From positions 46,213 to 110,212 of the forward strand of contig NZ_FNMV01000015.1 in assembly GCF_900106645.1 (NCBI RefSeq): a stretch of 64,000 nucleotides of DNA, written 5' to 3'. A model generated the notes under the pieces. That model searched no databases. It saw nothing but the letters and a program-made list of their open reading frames with translations, and was not told the origin of the DNA. Shown one piece after another: positions 54,978 to 63,954 of this stretch. Source of the stretch: Flavobacterium degerlachei (GTDB lineage: Bacteria; Bacteroidota; Bacteroidia; Flavobacteriales; Flavobacteriaceae). Every line of letters starts with the position of its first letter. The first letter of the stretch is position 1. The translations under genes and the position numbers were made by a program.

Positions 54978-56297
54978 TTAATAGTGGCATTTTCCGCATT
55001 CCAATCCACCCATTTGAGCAGCAGTCAACTTATCTACACCGTATTTTTTAGAAAGCTCTTCATGAATTTTATCATAATATTCATTCCCTTTCATTTTAAC
55101 TTCGGTCTTTCTGTGACAGTTAATACACCAACCCATTGTTAAAGGAGCAAATTGTTTTTGAATTTCATAAGTCTCTACAGGACCATGACAAGTCTGACAT
55201 TCTATTCCAGCAACAGTAACGTGTTGAGAGTGATTAAAGTAAACGAAATCAGGTAAATTATGAATACGTACCCATTTAACTGGCTGAGATTTTCCAGTAT
55301 AAGACTGAGTAGACTTATCCCATCCAACTGCAGTATATAATTTTTGAATTTGCTCATCGTAGAATGCTTTGCTGTACTCAGGAGTAGCAGTTGACTCAGC
55401 AACTTCAGCAATATTCTTATGACAGTTCATACAAACATTCAAAGAAGGAATTCCTGCATTTTTACTAACCCTAGCAGCAGAGTGACAATACTTACAGTTA
55501 ATCTCATTATCACCAGCATGAATCTTGTGAGAATAATGAATTGGCTGTATTGGCTCATAGTCTTGATCAACACCTACTTGCATTAAAAAGCCATACACAA
55601 AATAAGCACCAGCTAACATTAAAAATATTGTAGTCACCAAAACCAAAAATTGATTTTTAGCAAAAGCTTTCCATATTGGCATAGTTGGCTCTTTCGGAGC
55701 AACTTCAATTCCGTTTGCTTTAGCAACTTTTCTTAAAACATTATTAACTAAAAACAACATAACAACTAACATCGCCATAACAAGCGCAAGAGCACCTAAA
55801 ATAACAGCGTTAGAAATACCACCCTCTTGCGGAGCACCGGCTACTGTACCACCAACGGCAGCAGCAGGAGCTTCAGCTTTTGGCTCTGAAGTATACGCAA
55901 TAATATTATCAATATCCCCTTCTGACAAAGCAGGAAAAGCAGTCATTGGAACCTTGTTATTGGCTTCAAACACTTTTACAGCTGCAGCATCTCCAGATTT
56001 TATCAAATCTGCGCTATTATGAATCCATTTGTAAAGCCACGGCATGTCATGTTTTCCAGAAATCCCCCTTAACGCAGGACCTGTTGACTTAGCGTCAAGT
56101 TTGTGACACGCAGCGCAATTTGAATTAAAAAGTTCTTTACCCTTTACTGGGTCACCACCTTGTGTGGCTACTGGAACTTCAGCTGCGGGCGCTGGAACAG
56201 CAACTTGCGCAATTGAAGTTAAGGAAAAAGTCAGCATTAAAGCTAAACTGAAAAACATTTTCCTTGAGGTCGAATTATGGTTACCCACCTTTTTCAT
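54978..56297 (-). CDS. actA: Multiheme cytochrome c subunit ActA with fused N-terminal monoheme domain
   Basis: 439 residues with signal sequence SLALMLTFSLTSIAQ. There are six CxxCH motifs: CAACH in an N-terminal monoheme cytochrome domain (about residues 48-135), then CKYCH, CMNCH, CQTCH, CINCH and CGKCH in the pentaheme part after a membrane segment and linker. The classical ActA core is pentaheme, so this is a fusion. It begins the operon; a good promoter lies at 56384-56412. ActA transfers electrons out of the complex. Confidence 0.93.
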   Translation of the reverse strand: MKKVGNHNSTSRKMFFSLALMLTFSLTSIAQVAVPAPAAEVPVATQGGDPVKGKELFNSNCAACHKLDAKSTGPALRGISGKHDMPWLYKWIHNSADLIKSGDAAAVKVFEANNKVPMTAFPALSEGDIDNIIAYTSEPKAEAPAAAVGGTVAGAPQEGGISNAVILGALALVMAMLVVMLFLVNNVLRKVAKANGIEVAPKEPTMPIWKAFAKNQFLVLVTTIFLMLAGAYFVYGFLMQVGVDQDYEPIQPIHYSHKIHAGDNEINCKYCHSAARVSKNAGIPSLNVCMNCHKNIAEVAESTATPEYSKAFYDEQIQKLYTAVGWDKSTQSYTGKSQPVKWVRIHNLPDFVYFNHSQHVTVAGIECQTCHGPVETYEIQKQFAPLTMGWCINCHRKTEVKMKGNEYYDKIHEELSKKYGVDKLTAAQMGGLECGKCHY

Positions 56298-56383
56298 AAA
56301 GTATAATGATTATCTACTAAAAATTGGCACAGTTTTCTCTATAAACTCTTATAGTAAAACTGTTCCTTTATTTTAAACTTCGA

Positions 56384-56412
56384 CAAAAATACGATTTATG
56401 AACTATTCACAA
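56384..56412 (-). promoter_or_regulatory. Promoter of the act-cox operon
   Basis: On the minus strand TTG (56412-56410), 18 bases, then TATTTTTG (56391-56384) fit the Flavobacterium -33/-7 pattern TTG-N17-23-TAnnTTTG. It gives about 80 bases of leader before actA. Confidence 0.65.
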
Positions 56413-56462
56413 AACCTTAAAATAATCTTAATTTCAATTTATATTTATTCTAAATAATAAAT

Positions 56463-56496
56463 TTGCTTTACAATCTTCCTTTAAATACTATTTTTG
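56463..56496 (+). promoter_or_regulatory. Promoter of the SPOR gene
   Basis: TTG at 56463-56465, a 23-base spacer and TATTTTTG at 56489-56496 match the Flavobacterium consensus, with the ATG 18 bases downstream. It diverges from the act-cox promoter, the two -7 boxes about 100 bases apart. Confidence 0.6.
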
Positions 56497-56514
56497 CCTA
56501 AAAACCATTACGTT

Positions 56515-56904
56515 ATGAGAATTTCACCCATACAGAAAGCCCTTTTCTACTCCTTTGCATTATGTATTATCACCCTCAATTCTAGAGCTCAAGATCGAAA
56601 AGTCACCCTAACTCAAGATTCAAAGTTTGAACAATTGCTGAATGAAAAAAGAAAAATTAACACCTCAATAGCTGTAAATGAGCGATATAAAATTCAGATC
56701 TTTAGTGGAGATGCCGAAAAATCCAAAAAGACATTGAATGACTGCAAACAAAATTTCACTGACCTTGACGGAACCATCGTTTTCAACACCCCAAATTACA
56801 AGGTTTGGATTGGAAATTTCAGAACTCGAATAGAGGCAGAACGCAATTTGATTGAAATCAAGAAAAAGTATGAGACTGCTTATATCATAAAACCGCAGAA
56901 ATAA
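56515..56904 (+). CDS. SPOR-domain exported protein
   Basis: 129 residues from the ATG at 56515; a TTG seven codons earlier overlaps the -7 box and is less likely. A signal peptide (ALFYSFALCIITLNSRAQ) is followed by a SPOR fold in the last about 75 residues (YKIQIFSGDAEKSKKTL, PNYKVWIGNFRTRIEAERNL). SPOR domains bind denuded peptidoglycan at division sites. With no other domain it is a small cell-envelope protein of unknown exact role. It stands alone, with a terminator at 56942-56968. Confidence 0.88.
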   Translation: MRISPIQKALFYSFALCIITLNSRAQDRKVTLTQDSKFEQLLNEKRKINTSIAVNERYKIQIFSGDAEKSKKTLNDCKQNFTDLDGTIVFNTPNYKVWIGNFRTRIEAERNLIEIKKKYETAYIIKPQK

Positions 56905-56941
56905 TCTGACAGAAATAAAACCACTAAATAGTCATAGCAAA

Positions 56942-56968
56942 AAAGCCACTTCGTTACGAAGTGGCTTT
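56942..56968 (+). terminator. Bidirectional terminator between the SPOR gene and the unknown lipoprotein gene
   Basis: AAAGCCACTTCG-TTA-CGAAGTGGCTTT is a perfect stem with A-tract before and T-rich tract after. Genes converge on it (SPOR from the left, the 57073-57699 gene from the right). Confidence 0.85.
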
Positions 56969-57072
56969 CTGTTTTTAACAGCGTTGCAAATACTACCTTT
57001 TAATTTAAATAGAAACACGCTGCAAGCAAGTATCAAAATTTCGTAGAGATGCTTCATAATTATTTTCCGCTA

Positions 57073-57699
57073 TTACCAAATAACTAACCAATAAATAACC
57101 GAATCGTCTTTTAAATTGATTGCATAGCCTCTACTAAATCCATCCTTCCATCCGTTAGGCATATGCCAAGCACCTTGATGAAATTTTTCAGAACAACAAT
57201 GTTTAGGCTCCGCTTCAATTAAATATATTACATAAGATCTATTTAACAAATTATAGCTATTCTCATCAAAATCACTTACGTCATAGAAATTAGGTAGTGG
57301 AACTGCACCTTGGTGCTCTATTTGTGTTTTAAATTGCTTATAATTATTAGTTATGCTTAGTATATTGGAATCTCTCAGGTATTTATTTACAATATAATAT
57401 GACGTATCTGAGTATATTATTTTTCTAGAAACAGAAATCAACGAGTCAATTTTCGCCTTGGATTCTTTCTGTTTTACAATTAATTGCGAAGCTGAATATT
57501 TTGACAAATAAGTATATTGACTCACATAATCAGATTTCAATTCCTTTTCTTCTGGGAAATGTTTCGTCAACCCTTTTGGGTATTTTTCTAAGAATTGTAA
57601 ATAGCTAAATTTCATTTTAGACCCTTTAACAGACTTATCTTGGCAGGATAAAACAAAAATGCAAGCAAATAATATTAAGCACAACTTGAATTTATTCAT
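57073..57699 (-). CDS. Lipoprotein of unknown function
   Basis: 208 residues. Signal and lipobox are clear (LFACIFVLSCQDK). The rest matches no family I recognise: a charged helical region (about residues 60-100, SKAKIDSLISVSRKII) and a C-terminal part with a Cys pair (KHCCSEKF) and HMPNGWKDGF, ending VIYWLVIW. It is intact and flanked by a bidirectional terminator and a 450-base gap, so it is a single gene. Signs of transfer cannot be judged from composition alone. Confidence 0.7.
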   Translation of the reverse strand: MNKFKLCLILFACIFVLSCQDKSVKGSKMKFSYLQFLEKYPKGLTKHFPEEKELKSDYVSQYTYLSKYSASQLIVKQKESKAKIDSLISVSRKIIYSDTSYYIVNKYLRDSNILSITNNYKQFKTQIEHQGAVPLPNFYDVSDFDENSYNLLNRSYVIYLIEAEPKHCCSEKFHQGAWHMPNGWKDGFSRGYAINLKDDSVIYWLVIW

Positions 57700-57980
57700 A
57701 AACTATTTTTTAAAAGCTTTTATAATATCATCAATAAGCTTTACAACAATAGGTATAAATTATAATTAATCAATACAGTACCTATAATTTGTGTTGTAAT
57801 CAATTATTTAACTATATACCTCATTCTTATTGTCACTTCCATTCTATTGCGATAGCAACTTGTTACAATCCTTAGCTGAAAAGTCTAGCTGTGTAATTAC
57901 TTAAAACAAATCTAATATGAAAATATCCAATTCAATGTTAACTTCAAATGAAAACAAAGCTTCTAGCACTGCAGGAACCC

Positions 57981-58064
57981 TAGCCCCGATAGAAGTGGAA
58001 ATCCTTATTGTTTTCTTTCAAAAACAATAAGATTGTAACGAATAGCGGGAAATAGCTACTGAAA
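57981..58064. repeat. Structured intergenic repeat, copy A (upstream of the infB terminator)
   Basis: 84 bp. The inner hairpin CTTATTGTTTT (58004-58014) pairs perfectly with AAAACAATAAG (58021-58031) around a 6-base loop. The outer pair is AGC-CCCG with CGGG and GCT. The flanks match copy B at 43664-43749 while the inner stem is entirely different yet still paired. The rest of the 57700-58149 gap holds nothing else recognisable except the terminator at 58104-58129. Confidence 0.8.
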
Positions 58065-58103
58065 ATATTTGACGCCCTCCAATTCATTATTTACTATAAA
58101 CAA

Positions 58104-58129
58104 AAAAATCCCGACGAATCGGGATTTTT
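58104..58129 (-). terminator. Terminator of rimP-nusA-infB
   Basis: AAAAATCCCGA-CGAA-TCGGGATTTT is an 11-bp stem with a tetraloop, 21 bases beyond the infB stop, with T-tract on the minus strand. Confidence 0.88.
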
Positions 58130-58149
58130 AAAATATATGTAATTGAATT

Positions 58150-61038
58150 CTATTTCAATTTCTTTTTGATTGCTACTTCATGGTACGCTTCAATAACATC
58201 TCTTTCTTCGATATCATTGTAACCTTTAATTTGGATACCACAGTCATAACCTTTGGCTACTTCTTTCACATCATCTTTGAAACGTTTCAGTGCAATTAGC
58301 TCACCTGCATGAACCACAACTCCGTCACGGATAATTCTGATTTTAGAGTTTCTGGCGATTTTACCGTCCATAACCATACAACCTGCGATTGACCCCACTT
58401 TAGAGATTTTGAATATCTCTCTAATTTCAGCAGTACCTAGAATTTCTTCTTTCATTTCAGGAGCTAACATTCCTTCCATTGCATCTTTCAAGTCATCAAT
58501 AGCTGCGTAGATAATAGAATAGTAACGGATATCAATTTCTTCTTTGTCTGCTAACTGTCTTGCATTTCCTGCAGGACGAACATTAAATCCGATAATGATT
58601 GCATCAGAAGCAGAAGCTAACATAACGTCAGTTTCAGTAATTGCTCCAACACCTTTATGTATGATATTAATTTGAATTTCTTCAGTAGATAATTTAGAGA
58701 ACGAATCAGATAATGCTTCAACAGAACCATCAACATCTCCCTTAAGGATCACGTTCAATTCTTTAAATTGACCTAATGCAATTCTACGTCCAATTTCATC
58801 TAACGTAATATGACGTTGTGTACGAACTGATTGTTCACGCATTAATTGAGAACGTTTTGATGCAATTTGTTTTGCTTCTTTTTCGTCTTCAAAAATATTG
58901 AACTTATCACCAGCTGTTGCTGCTCCATCTAAACCTAGAACAGATACTGGAGTAGAAGGCCCTGCTATAGTAACAACATTTCCTCTTTCATCATGCATCG
59001 CTTTGATCTTACCATGATGCTTTCCAGCCAACATATAGTCACCTACTTTAAGTGTACCATGTTGTACTAATATTGTAGATACATATCCTTTCCCTTTATC
59101 TAGGAAGGCTTCAACTACAGTTCCTTGAGCCGCTTTGTTTGGATTCGCTTTTAAATCTAAAACTTCCGCTTCCAATAAAACTTTTTCTAATAATTCTTTT
59201 ACTCCAGTTCCTACTTTTGCAGAGATGTCTTGAGATTGGTATTTTCCACCCCAGTCTTCAACAAGTAAATTCATACCTGCTAATTTCTCTTTAATTTTCT
59301 CCGGATTAGCATTTGGCTTATCCACTTTATTAATTGCAAATATAATTGGAACACCTGCTGCTTGAGCATGGCTAATAGCTTCTTTAGTTTGTGGCATGAT
59401 ATCATCATCCGCAGCAATCACAATAATAGCAATATCTGTAACTTGAGCTCCACGTGCACGCATTGCAGTAAACGCCTCGTGACCTGGTGTATCAAGGAAA
59501 GCTATTTTTTGACCGTTATCCAAAGTTACTCCGTAGGCACCAATATGTTGTGTAATTCCTCCAGATTCCCCTGCAATAACATTTTCTTTACGAACATAAT
59601 CCAGTAAAGATGTTTTACCGTGATCGACGTGACCCATTACAGTTACGATAGGAGCTCTGAAAACTAAATCTTCTTCCTTATCTTCTATAACTTCTACATT
59701 CTCTTCAATATCAACAGTAATAAATTCAACTTCATAACCAAATTCATCAGCTACGATTGTCAATGTTTCTGCATCAAGACGTTGATTCATGGTAACCATG
59801 ATTCCAAGAGACATACATGTTCCAATAACCTTAGTAATTGGCACATCCATCATTATTGCAATTTCACCAACAGTAACAAATTCAGTAACCTTAATAGTTT
59901 TACTTCCTTCGTCTATTGCTCTTTGCTCTTCATCAGATTTTTGACGGTGCGTATCTCTTTTGTCTCTTCTGTATTTAGCCGCTTTTGATTTACCACCTTT
60001 TTTACCTTGTAGTTTCTCTAAAGTCTCACGAATTTGGTTTTTAACTTCCTCTTCCGTTGGCTCTACTTTCGCAACAATTGCTGGTCTGTTTCCTTTTACG
60101 AATCCAGGTCTAGCACTTCTATTGGCGTTATAACCACCCCCACCAACATTTGGTGTGATTTTGTTAGGGTTTGGTGCACCAGGAACTCCAGGAGGTCTAG
60201 GCGTACCAGGTTTTGGCGCTATTCTTTTGCGTTTATTTTTATTAGCATTACTTGCCGCACTACCAGGTGCTCCCGGTTTGTTTGGAGTAATTTTAGGCTC
60301 TTCTTTTTTCTTTTTCGGTTTATTAAATTGAGACAAGTCAATAGTTTGTCCTGTTAACTTAGTACCAGAAAGCTTTTGATATTGAGTTGTTATAGCCTCT
60401 TCAATAGGAGCTTCTCCTGTTTTAGGAGCTGCTTTAGCTTCTGGAGTTACCTCTTTAGCTACTTCAGCAACAACTTCAGCTTTCTCCTCCTTTTTAGGAG
60501 ACTTAATTCCAACAATAGGTTTTATCTCTTTTTTGTCTGAATCAACTTTATCTTGTACAGTTTCTTTAACAACTGGTTTTTCAGCTACAACTTCCGCTTT
60601 AGGGGCTTCAGCTTTAGGAGCCTCTGCTTTTTCAACAGGAGCTTTAGCCGGAGCTGCGGGAGTTTTCTTAGGACCAAGATCTATTTTACCAACCTGAACA
60701 GGTCCAGCAATAACAGCTCTCGCTTTTATAACTTCTTGTTGTTGCTTAAGGATCTCTTCGTCATGCTTGCGCTTATCTTCAATTTCCTTTTCTCTCTCAA
60801 CACGCAAAGCCTCTTTCTCTTTTCTCTTCTCTTCGCCTACTTCTTTCGAAGCCTCTTTTTTCCCTCTGTCACCTGCAAACTGACCGCACAAGACATTGTA
60901 TACATCATCAGAAATTTTTGTGTTTGGATTTGCTTCAATAGCAATTCCTTTATCTTTTAGATAATCCACAGCTCTTTCCAAAGAAATATTCAATTCCCTT
61001 AAAACTTTGTTTATTCTAATAATTCTCTCTTCAGACAT
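58150..61038 (-). CDS. infB: Translation initiation factor IF-2
   Basis: 962 residues. An N-terminal IF2-N fold ([19 protein letters not shown]) leads into a long Lys/Glu/Ala/Pro linker (about residues 70-340). The G domain has [15 protein letters not shown] and NKVD, and the C-terminal domains bind fMet-tRNA. IF-2 places initiator tRNA on the 30S subunit. It ends the rimP-nusA-infB operon, 108 bases after nusA. The linker's low-complexity repeats ([11 protein letters not shown]) explain the many shadow frames opposite. Confidence 0.97.
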   Translation of the reverse strand: MSEERIIRINKVLRELNISLERAVDYLKDKGIAIEANPNTKISDDVYNVLCGQFAGDRGKKEASKEVGEEKRKEKEALRVEREKEIEDKRKHDEEILKQQQEVIKARAVIAGPVQVGKIDLGPKKTPAAPAKAPVEKAEAPKAEAPKAEVVAEKPVVKETVQDKVDSDKKEIKPIVGIKSPKKEEKAEVVAEVAKEVTPEAKAAPKTGEAPIEEAITTQYQKLSGTKLTGQTIDLSQFNKPKKKKEEPKITPNKPGAPGSAASNANKNKRKRIAPKPGTPRPPGVPGAPNPNKITPNVGGGGYNANRSARPGFVKGNRPAIVAKVEPTEEEVKNQIRETLEKLQGKKGGKSKAAKYRRDKRDTHRQKSDEEQRAIDEGSKTIKVTEFVTVGEIAIMMDVPITKVIGTCMSLGIMVTMNQRLDAETLTIVADEFGYEVEFITVDIEENVEVIEDKEEDLVFRAPIVTVMGHVDHGKTSLLDYVRKENVIAGESGGITQHIGAYGVTLDNGQKIAFLDTPGHEAFTAMRARGAQVTDIAIIVIAADDDIMPQTKEAISHAQAAGVPIIFAINKVDKPNANPEKIKEKLAGMNLLVEDWGGKYQSQDISAKVGTGVKELLEKVLLEAEVLDLKANPNKAAQGTVVEAFLDKGKGYVSTILVQHGTLKVGDYMLAGKHHGKIKAMHDERGNVVTIAGPSTPVSVLGLDGAATAGDKFNIFEDEKEAKQIASKRSQLMREQSVRTQRHITLDEIGRRIALGQFKELNVILKGDVDGSVEALSDSFSKLSTEEIQINIIHKGVGAITETDVMLASASDAIIIGFNVRPAGNARQLADKEEIDIRYYSIIYAAIDDLKDAMEGMLAPEMKEEILGTAEIREIFKISKVGSIAGCMVMDGKIARNSKIRIIRDGVVVHAGELIALKRFKDDVKEVAKGYDCGIQIKGYNDIEERDVIEAYHEVAIKKKLK

Positions 61039-61146
61039 AAAACCTTTTTATTATTACCTTTTTTGTTATTCCTCACTTTAATCATTACTCAATCTTACGA
61101 CCTAGAAAATTATAAAGTGGCATGTTTATCGTTGAAGAACCATTGA

Positions 61147-62400
61147 CTAACTGTCAAATTCTTCTTTCAATATTCTCATTACATCTAGAATCGTTTCCTC
61201 TTCTAGGTCTGTTCTTCTTACTAAATCCTCTACTTCTTGTTTTAGAATACTTTTTGCTGTATCCAATCCAATTTTAGCAAATTCTTCAATAACCCAGTCT
61301 TCAATTTCATCTGAAAACTCAGTTAACTCAACATCATCATCATCAGCAGTTGCGCCAGCAACATCACCTTCGCGAATAACGTCTAACTCATAACCAGTAA
61401 GTAACCCTGCTAATTTAATATTATGACCACCTCTACCAATCGCTTTCGAAACCTCTTCTAGTTTCAAAAACACTTCGGCTCTTTTAGTCTCTTCATTAAT
61501 TTTAATAGAAGATATTTTCGCAGGACTTAATGCTCTTGTTATATATAATTGAATGTTACTAGTATAATTAATAACATCGATATTTTCATTTCCTAATTCA
61601 CGTACAATTCCGTGAATACGCGATCCTTTCATTCCAACACAGGCTCCAACTGGATCAATTCTGTCATCATAAGAATCTACAGCTACTTTCGCTTTTTCAC
61701 CTGGAATTCTTACAACATTTTTAACCAATATCAATCCGTCAAAAACTTCAGGAATTTCTTGTTCAAATAATTTCTCTAAAAACTTCTCAGAAGTTCTAGA
61801 CATAATAATTTGAGGTTTATTTCCTTTTAGCTCAACACTTTCAATAATACCACGAACGTTATCTCCTTTACGGAAGAAATCAGATGGTATTTGTTTTTCT
61901 TTTGGCAAAATGATTTCGTTTCCTTCATCATCAACCAAAATAACTACTCTAGGTCTCACATGGTGAACTTCAGCAGTGTATATTTCACCAATTAAATCTT
62001 TAAATTGCTTGTAAAGATTGGTGTTGTCATGTTCGTGAATTTTAGAAATTAAATTTTGACGCAAAGCCAAAATCGCTCTTCTTCCCAAATCAATTAACTT
62101 CACTTCCTCAGAAACATCTTCCCCAATTTCAAAGTCAGGTTCGATTTTTCTAGCTTCTGTCAACGTAATTTCTTCGTTTTCAAAATCTAGGTCTTCGTCA
62201 GCAACGATTACTCTTCTTCTCCAGATTTCCATATCTCCTTTATCAGGATTTATGATAATATCGAAATTATCGTCTGAACCGTATTTTTTTTTCAATGCAT
62301 TTCTAAATACATCTTCCAAAATTGCCATAAGCGTTACACGATCAATAAGTTTATCATCTTTAAACTCTGAGAATGAATCGATTAATGCTAAGTTTTCCAT
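61147..62400 (-). CDS. nusA: Transcription termination/antitermination factor NusA
   Basis: 417 residues, shorter than the about 495 of Enterobacteria because the C-terminal acidic repeats are absent, as usual in this phylum. The domains are an N-terminal RNAP-binding part, S1 (GEIYTAEVHHVRPRVVILVD) and two KH domains with loops GMKGSRI and GRGGHNI. It modulates pausing and termination. It begins 13 bases after rimP ends. Its operon leader contains an attenuator-like hairpin at 62892-62912, a plausible target of NusA itself. Confidence 0.96.
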   Translation of the reverse strand: MENLALIDSFSEFKDDKLIDRVTLMAILEDVFRNALKKKYGSDDNFDIIINPDKGDMEIWRRRVIVADEDLDFENEEITLTEARKIEPDFEIGEDVSEEVKLIDLGRRAILALRQNLISKIHEHDNTNLYKQFKDLIGEIYTAEVHHVRPRVVILVDDEGNEIILPKEKQIPSDFFRKGDNVRGIIESVELKGNKPQIIMSRTSEKFLEKLFEQEIPEVFDGLILVKNVVRIPGEKAKVAVDSYDDRIDPVGACVGMKGSRIHGIVRELGNENIDVINYTSNIQLYITRALSPAKISSIKINEETKRAEVFLKLEEVSKAIGRGGHNIKLAGLLTGYELDVIREGDVAGATADDDDVELTEFSDEIEDWVIEEFAKIGLDTAKSILKQEVEDLVRRTDLEEETILDVMRILKEEFDS

Positions 62401-62413
62401 GCGAATTCTTTAA

Positions 62414-62878
62414 TTAAAATGTTACTGTAACAATTGCTTCTTTTATGTCTCCATAAGGTATTTCAAGGGTCTTTTGAACCGTTTCTTTACCTTTTCCTAT
62501 CTTTTTGGGCTCTCTTGCTTTCCACGACAAAATTACAAAATCATCATTAGCTTCCACTAATTCTGCCTCTATATTTTCTGTATTAGTTTTCACAATCAAG
62601 GTCCTACCTACGTTTTTCTTGTATTGTCTGATGTGCTTTAATGGAGAAGAAACCCCCGCTGAAGCCACCTCCAAAGAAAAATCTTGTTCTTCTCTGTCTA
62701 AATTGTTTTCAATTTCACGACTGATATCAATGCAATCCTGCAAAACCACACCATTGTCATCATCTAAAGTTATAATAACTTTAAAAGCGTCCGTGATCGT
62801 TAGGTCAATCAAAAAAAGTGATTCCTTTTCTGAGAGCGCCTCTGTCAACAATAGATTTACTTTTTCTTTAAATGTCAT
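62414..62878 (-). CDS. rimP: Ribosome maturation factor RimP
   Basis: 154 residues from the ATG at 62878-62876 ([15 protein letters not shown]). RimP helps assemble the 30S subunit. Family motifs are [27 protein letters not shown] and [15 protein letters not shown] longer frame upstream begins inside the leader hairpin and is not credible. First gene of rimP-nusA-infB. Confidence 0.93.
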   Translation of the reverse strand: MTFKEKVNLLLTEALSEKESLFLIDLTITDAFKVIITLDDDNGVVLQDCIDISREIENNLDREEQDFSLEVASAGVSSPLKHIRQYKKNVGRTLIVKTNTENIEAELVEANDDFVILSWKAREPKKIGKGKETVQKTLEIPYGDIKEAIVTVTF

Positions 62879-62891
62879 ATTTTTATAAAAA

Positions 62892-62912
62892 GAGGGGACA
62901 TTTAGTCCCCTC
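62892..62912 (-). promoter_or_regulatory. Attenuator-like hairpin in the rimP leader
   Basis: On the minus strand GAGGGGAC-TAAAT-GTCCCCTC is an 8-bp GC-rich stem followed at once by TTTTTAT, the form of an intrinsic terminator, 13 bases before the rimP ATG. No minus-strand gene lies upstream; the neighbour is the divergent stress gene. It therefore belongs to the leader of this operon rather than ending another. The plus strand lacks a T-run after it. Confidence 0.7.
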
Positions 62913-62940
62913 ATTACTTAGATTTTAATAAATAACGGTG

Positions 62941-62948
62941 CAAATATA
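62941..62948 (-). promoter_or_regulatory. Putative -7 box of rimP-nusA-infB
   Basis: The minus strand reads TATATTTG, matching TAnnTTTG, placing the start site about 20 bases before the leader hairpin. No TTG at the -33 position. Confidence 0.5.
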
Positions 62949-63052
62949 GTGTTTTTTTTATAAATTGAATTGATAGATTGCTGTTAAAATATTTCTTATC
63001 TTTATTGAAGCATTAAAATAAAGGTTTTTACCATAATTAAATCCTTAAAATT

Positions 63053-63877
63053 ATGAAACGAATTCTAGTTCCAACAGATTTTTCAGCACATGCAGAAAAT
63101 GCATTAAGAGTAGCCGCGCAAATTGCAAATAAAACGAATGGCGAAATATTCTTACTCCATATGATAGAAATTCCACACCAAATGAACGACGCTATCACTG
63201 GCGCAACTGGATTTCCCGACATTATTTTATTCATAGAGAAAACTAAAGAAACCCTTTCTAAACTAAAAAGCCAAACCTTTTTAAACGGGATCCAAGTCAC
63301 GGAGTCTGTAGAATTTGAAAAAGCGTCTACAGGAATATTAAAATTTACCAATAAAAATAAAATAGATTTAATTGTTATGGGATCTCATGGTGTTTCTGGT
63401 ATCGAAGAAGTCCTAATTGGCTCAAATACTGAAAAAATAGTGCGTTTATCTGAGGTTCCAGTACTAGTTATTAAAAAAAATACCACTGAATTTAAGCCCA
63501 CCAACTTTGTTTTCGCTTCAGATTTCTCAAAAGAAATAAAAAAACCATTTAAAAAGATGATCAAATTCGCCTCACTTTTTAACGCTAAACTTAGTTTAGT
63601 TATGATATGCACGCCAAATAGTTTTAAACCCACAGCGCTTTCAGAACAAATCATAAACGACTTCATGGCAAGTTTCGAGATTAAAAACTACAGCACCCAT
63701 ATTTACAATGATGTAAACATTGAGCAAGGAATTCGCAACTTCTCTAATTCAATTAATGCCGACCTAATAGGATTATGCACTCATGGAAGAACAGGTTTAG
63801 CACATTTTTTCACCGGAAGCATTAGCGAAGACTTGGTAAATCATACCGTTAAACCGGTAATCACTTTTAAAATTTAA
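63053..63877 (+). CDS. Tandem universal stress protein
   Basis: 274 residues with two UspA folds. The first starts MKRILVPTDFSAHAENALRVA and ends with the nucleotide-loop motif GSHGVSGIEEVLIGSNTEKI. The second (from about residue 145) ends THGRTGLAHFFTGSISEDLV. Both loops keep the G-2x-G-9x-G(S/T)-like pattern, suggesting ATP binding. It is divergent from rimP; a weak box TATCTTTA (62997-63004) lies upstream. Confidence 0.93.
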   Translation: MKRILVPTDFSAHAENALRVAAQIANKTNGEIFLLHMIEIPHQMNDAITGATGFPDIILFIEKTKETLSKLKSQTFLNGIQVTESVEFEKASTGILKFTNKNKIDLIVMGSHGVSGIEEVLIGSNTEKIVRLSEVPVLVIKKNTTEFKPTNFVFASDFSKEIKKPFKKMIKFASLFNAKLSLVMICTPNSFKPTALSEQIINDFMASFEIKNYSTHIYNDVNIEQGIRNFSNSINADLIGLCTHGRTGLAHFFTGSISEDLVNHTVKPVITFKI

Positions 63878-63954
63878 CCAGAACCTGGATCAGGAACAAA
63901 ACCTCGGGAGGATTTAATAAAAATATAGATATTTGCAGAGCAAAACAATAATAA

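Noticed and set aside
57917..58030. 37-codon plus-strand ORF (MKISNSMLTSNENKASSTAG...) running into repeat copy A
   Set aside because: Its second half is simply the repeat arm and hairpin read in one frame, it has no recognisable ribosome-binding or promoter signal, and the equivalent part of copy B does not continue such a frame.
58004..58031. Hairpin of repeat copy A as an ordinary terminator
   Set aside because: It lacks a T-run on the gene's strand, the real infB terminator is at 58104-58129, and the flanks match copy B, so it is part of the repeat.
60034..60960. Plus-strand frames opposite infB
   Set aside because: They mirror the Lys/Glu/Pro/Ala-rich linker of IF-2, giving Phe/Ser-rich translations of low complexity with no start signals.
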